NCBI GenBank assembly: GCA_015229165.1
Contig: JADGCD010000031.1
Location: forward strand, 1 to 15,226
Length of the DNA: 15,226 nucleotides
Reading direction: 5' to 3'
Origin: Nitrospinota bacterium
GTDB lineage: Bacteria; Nitrospinota_A; UBA7883; JADGGD01
Position numbers and translations under genes: made by a program. A model generated the notes under the pieces. The model made no database searches. It worked only from the letters and a program-made list of their open reading frames with translations, and was not told the DNA's origin. This document shows positions 13,882-15,226 of the stretch, piece after piece; positions within the stretch are counted from its first letter, which is position 1; each line of letters opens with the position of its first letter.

Positions 13882-14367
13882 ATGAATCTTCACACCGTCG
13901 CCCTTGCGTTGATCGTCGCGGCCCTGCTCGTGGCCGGTTGCGACAAGAAGGGGTCCGTCTCTTTCCCCGACACGCCGCCCGACAAGGTGGTCATGACGTT
14001 TTTCGGCCTATTGGCCGAAGGGGGCAAGCTGACCAACAAGGAGGCGCTCACCATGATCAGCGAACGGAACGGGTCGATAAGCCCCGACAATTTCCGCCGT
14101 TGGACGGAAAATTATTCAAAAGATACGAAAATTGAAATCACCAAGACGACCCTTCCCGCATCCCCGGACGACCACGGGGACTGGATCGCCCGGGTGGAGA
14201 TGCAGGTCAAGACGCCGTCGATCTTCGGCGGCGAATACGCGACCACCAGCGCCATGCATCTGATCCTGGACGAAAAGCTGAAGCAATGGAAAATCGACTT
14301 CCTGGCCGAAACGCTGGAGGAGGATTCGTATCGCACCCTGCCTGCCGAAGCGCGGGCCCAGCCGTAA
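13882..14367 (+). CDS. Small NTF2-like (DUF4878-type) lipoprotein (161 aa)
   Basis: Two starts are possible. GTG 13861 gives 168 aa; ATG 13882 gives a compact lipoprotein signal (M-N-L-H-T-V-A..., L-V-A-G-C, Cys 20) and is preferred. Neither has a strong ribosome site. The mature part, about 140 residues, has the shape of an NTF2-like domain: P-P-D-K-V-V-M-T-F-F-G-L-L at the start, helices around N-K-E-A-L-T-M-I, and C-terminal strands W-I-A-R-V-E-M-Q-V and K-Q-W-K-I-D-F-L. DUF4878-like lipoproteins of this kind have no fixed function. The cytochrome b6 gene starts 11 bp after the stop, so the protein is probably a helper or accessory of the quinol-oxidising complex, or of NosZ just upstream (inference). 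Confidence 0.72.
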   Translation: MNLHTVALALIVAALLVAGCDKKGSVSFPDTPPDKVVMTFFGLLAEGGKLTNKEALTMISERNGSISPDNFRRWTENYSKDTKIEITKTTLPASPDDHGDWIARVEMQVKTPSIFGGEYATTSAMHLILDEKLKQWKIDFLAETLEEDSYRTLPAEARAQP

Positions 14368-14378
14368 GGGAGAGGGCC

Positions 14379-15014
14379 ATGATGGGAGCTTTTATCGACT
14401 GGCTGGACGTCCGACTCGACGTCCGCCGACTCTACCGCGAGCAGTGCGCCTTTGAAATGCCGGAGGGATTCTCCTTCTGGCGGATATTCGGGGCACTGAC
14501 CATCGGCTGCGTGGCGATCCAGGTCGTCACCGGCGTCTACATGCTGGCGTACTACGTGCCGGTACCCGATATGGCCCATCAGAGCATCCGGAACATGTGC
14601 AACAGCAGCGAACTCGGGGCGCTGATGCGGAACATGCACCGGTGGTCTTCCACGCTTGCCATCCTGTTCGTCCTCGTCCACGCGACGCATGTCGTCGCCC
14701 GCCGCGCCTACCGGGCCCCGCGGGAACTGACCTGGTGGACCGGCCTGACGCTGGGGGTCATCTTCGCCCTCCTGCTCATCACCGGCGTCATCATGCCGTG
14801 GGACTGGCGCAGCTATTGGGAGCTGGTGATCTGGGCCGACTGGGTCGATGTCATTCCGGTGGTTGGTGAACAACTGAAGGGGCCGCTTCTGGCCTGGTAC
14901 AACCTCGGGCGCAATTTTGCCATGCACATCTACATTCTGCCGGCCCTCCTGGGTGTCGCGCTGGCGGTCCACATCTATCTGATCCGCCGTCTGGGACTCT
15001 CCGACCGAGTCTGA
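14379..15014 (+). CDS. petB: Cytochrome b6-type quinol oxidase subunit (211 aa)
   Basis: ATG 14379 (or the adjacent ATG 14382) follows AGGGAGAGGG; upstream in-frame starts would overlap the lipoprotein gene. This is a split, b6-type cytochrome b N-terminal half with four transmembrane helices. Haem ligands are His 87 (R-N-M-H-R-W) with His 101 (14 apart), and His 183 (A-M-H-I-Y) with His 198 (15 apart). The 15-residue gap in the second pair is the b6 spacing. P-R-E-L-T-W and M-P-W-D-W-R-S-Y-W are conserved landmarks. The residue at the position of plant/cyanobacterial b6 Cys 35, which binds haem ci, is Ile, so haem ci is unlikely to be covalently attached. In the membrane it would pass electrons from quinol across the two b haems. 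The following gene supplies the C-terminal half. Complexes of this type donate to periplasmic cytochromes and, in many clade II nos clusters, to NosZ. Confidence 0.92.
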   Translation: MMGAFIDWLDVRLDVRRLYREQCAFEMPEGFSFWRIFGALTIGCVAIQVVTGVYMLAYYVPVPDMAHQSIRNMCNSSELGALMRNMHRWSSTLAILFVLVHATHVVARRAYRAPRELTWWTGLTLGVIFALLLITGVIMPWDWRSYWELVIWADWVDVIPVVGEQLKGPLLAWYNLGRNFAMHIYILPALLGVALAVHIYLIRRLGLSDRV

Positions 15015-15047
15015 CGGGCGAACGAATGCGAACGGGAAGGAGCAGCG

Positions 15048-15226
15048 ATGGCGCCGACTGACGGGAACGAAGGGAAAAAGAAATTCCGCTTCATGTGGTG
15101 GCCCCACTATGTCGGAATCTGCATCGTCGCCATGTTGCTGGTGACGGGGCTTATCGTTCTACTGGCGACCATCTATCCGGTGCCGGACGACGCCCCCAAC
15201 GAGATACCGTATCCCGACCACGGGGA
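15048..15226 (+). CDS. Second cytochrome b subunit (subunit IV-like), 3'-truncated by the window edge
   Basis: ATG 15048 has GGGAAGGAG (15034-15042) just upstream. Fifty-nine codons are visible. After a basic start (about residues 1-15, K-K-K) comes F-M-W-W-P-H-Y-V-G, one hydrophobic helix (about 20-43) and then T-I-Y-P-V-P-D-D-A-P. That is the layout of the first helix of subunit IV / cytochrome b C-terminal proteins, whose next section normally holds the P-E-W-Y quinol-site motif, outside the window. A fused C-terminal cytochrome c, common in such split complexes, cannot be judged. The 33-bp gap after cytochrome b6 makes co-transcription likely. The assignment rests on this helix and the gene order. 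Confidence 0.72.
   Translation, partial: MAPTDGNEGKKKFRFMWWPHYVGICIVAMLLVTGLIVLLATIYPVPDDAPNEIPYPDHG

Noticed and set aside
1..15226. CRISPR array, transposon, integrase, tRNA or rRNA
   Set aside because: I saw no spaced direct repeats, transposase or integrase motifs, and no RNA gene; nearly all the DNA is accounted for by closely packed protein genes.

Overview
The window is a 15.2 kb piece of a GC-rich bacterial chromosome. Several predicted lipoproteins with lipobox cysteines, Sec signal peptides, a periplasmic c-type cytochrome and a cytochrome b6-type quinol oxidase point to a diderm (Gram-negative) bacterium with a respiratory electron-transport chain. No rRNA, tRNA or phylogenetic marker is present. 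The mix (DUF4340, SUMF1-domain protein, Sec-exported NosZ-like protein, split cytochrome b) fits a Desulfobacterota/Desulfuromonadia-like or related anaerobic lineage, but that is an inference only.

Layout. (1) Positions 1-2582, + strand: a tight gene string with a 5'-truncated DUF4340 protein, an unknown secreted protein with an Asp/His-rich mature N-terminus, a mono-haem class I cytochrome c (its start overlaps the previous stop) and a small lipoprotein. (2) Positions 2575-3652, - strand: a two-gene unit, a SUMF1/FGE-like exported protein lacking the catalytic cysteines followed by a small lipoprotein. It converges on and overlaps the + strand genes by 8 bp. (3) Positions 3709-11273, + strand: a four-gene signalling unit with a lipid-anchored substrate-binding protein, a membrane histidine kinase, an NtrC-type response regulator with a degraded AAA+ core, and a large membrane protein with a duplicated transmembrane half, a spermidine-synthase-like domain and TPRs. 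(4) A 265-bp promoter region (11274-11538) with two dyads and a -24/-12 (sigma-54-like) match. (5) Positions 11539-13783: a small secreted protein and a divergent Sec-type NosZ (nitrous oxide reductase family), then a strong hairpin. (6) Positions 13882 to the end: a lipoprotein, cytochrome b6 and the start of the second cytochrome b subunit.

How it may work together (inference): the b6-type complex takes electrons from quinol and passes them, through periplasmic cytochrome c, to the NosZ-like copper enzyme. The binding-protein/kinase/regulator unit directly upstream is well placed to control that operon.

The most notable point is the NosZ-like protein. It keeps most of the NosZ copper-ligand pattern, but one CuZ histidine is Asn and the first CuA histidine appears to be Met, and its propeller is about 60 residues shorter than in classical NosZ. 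It is either a new N2O reductase lineage or a NosZ-derived protein with another job.
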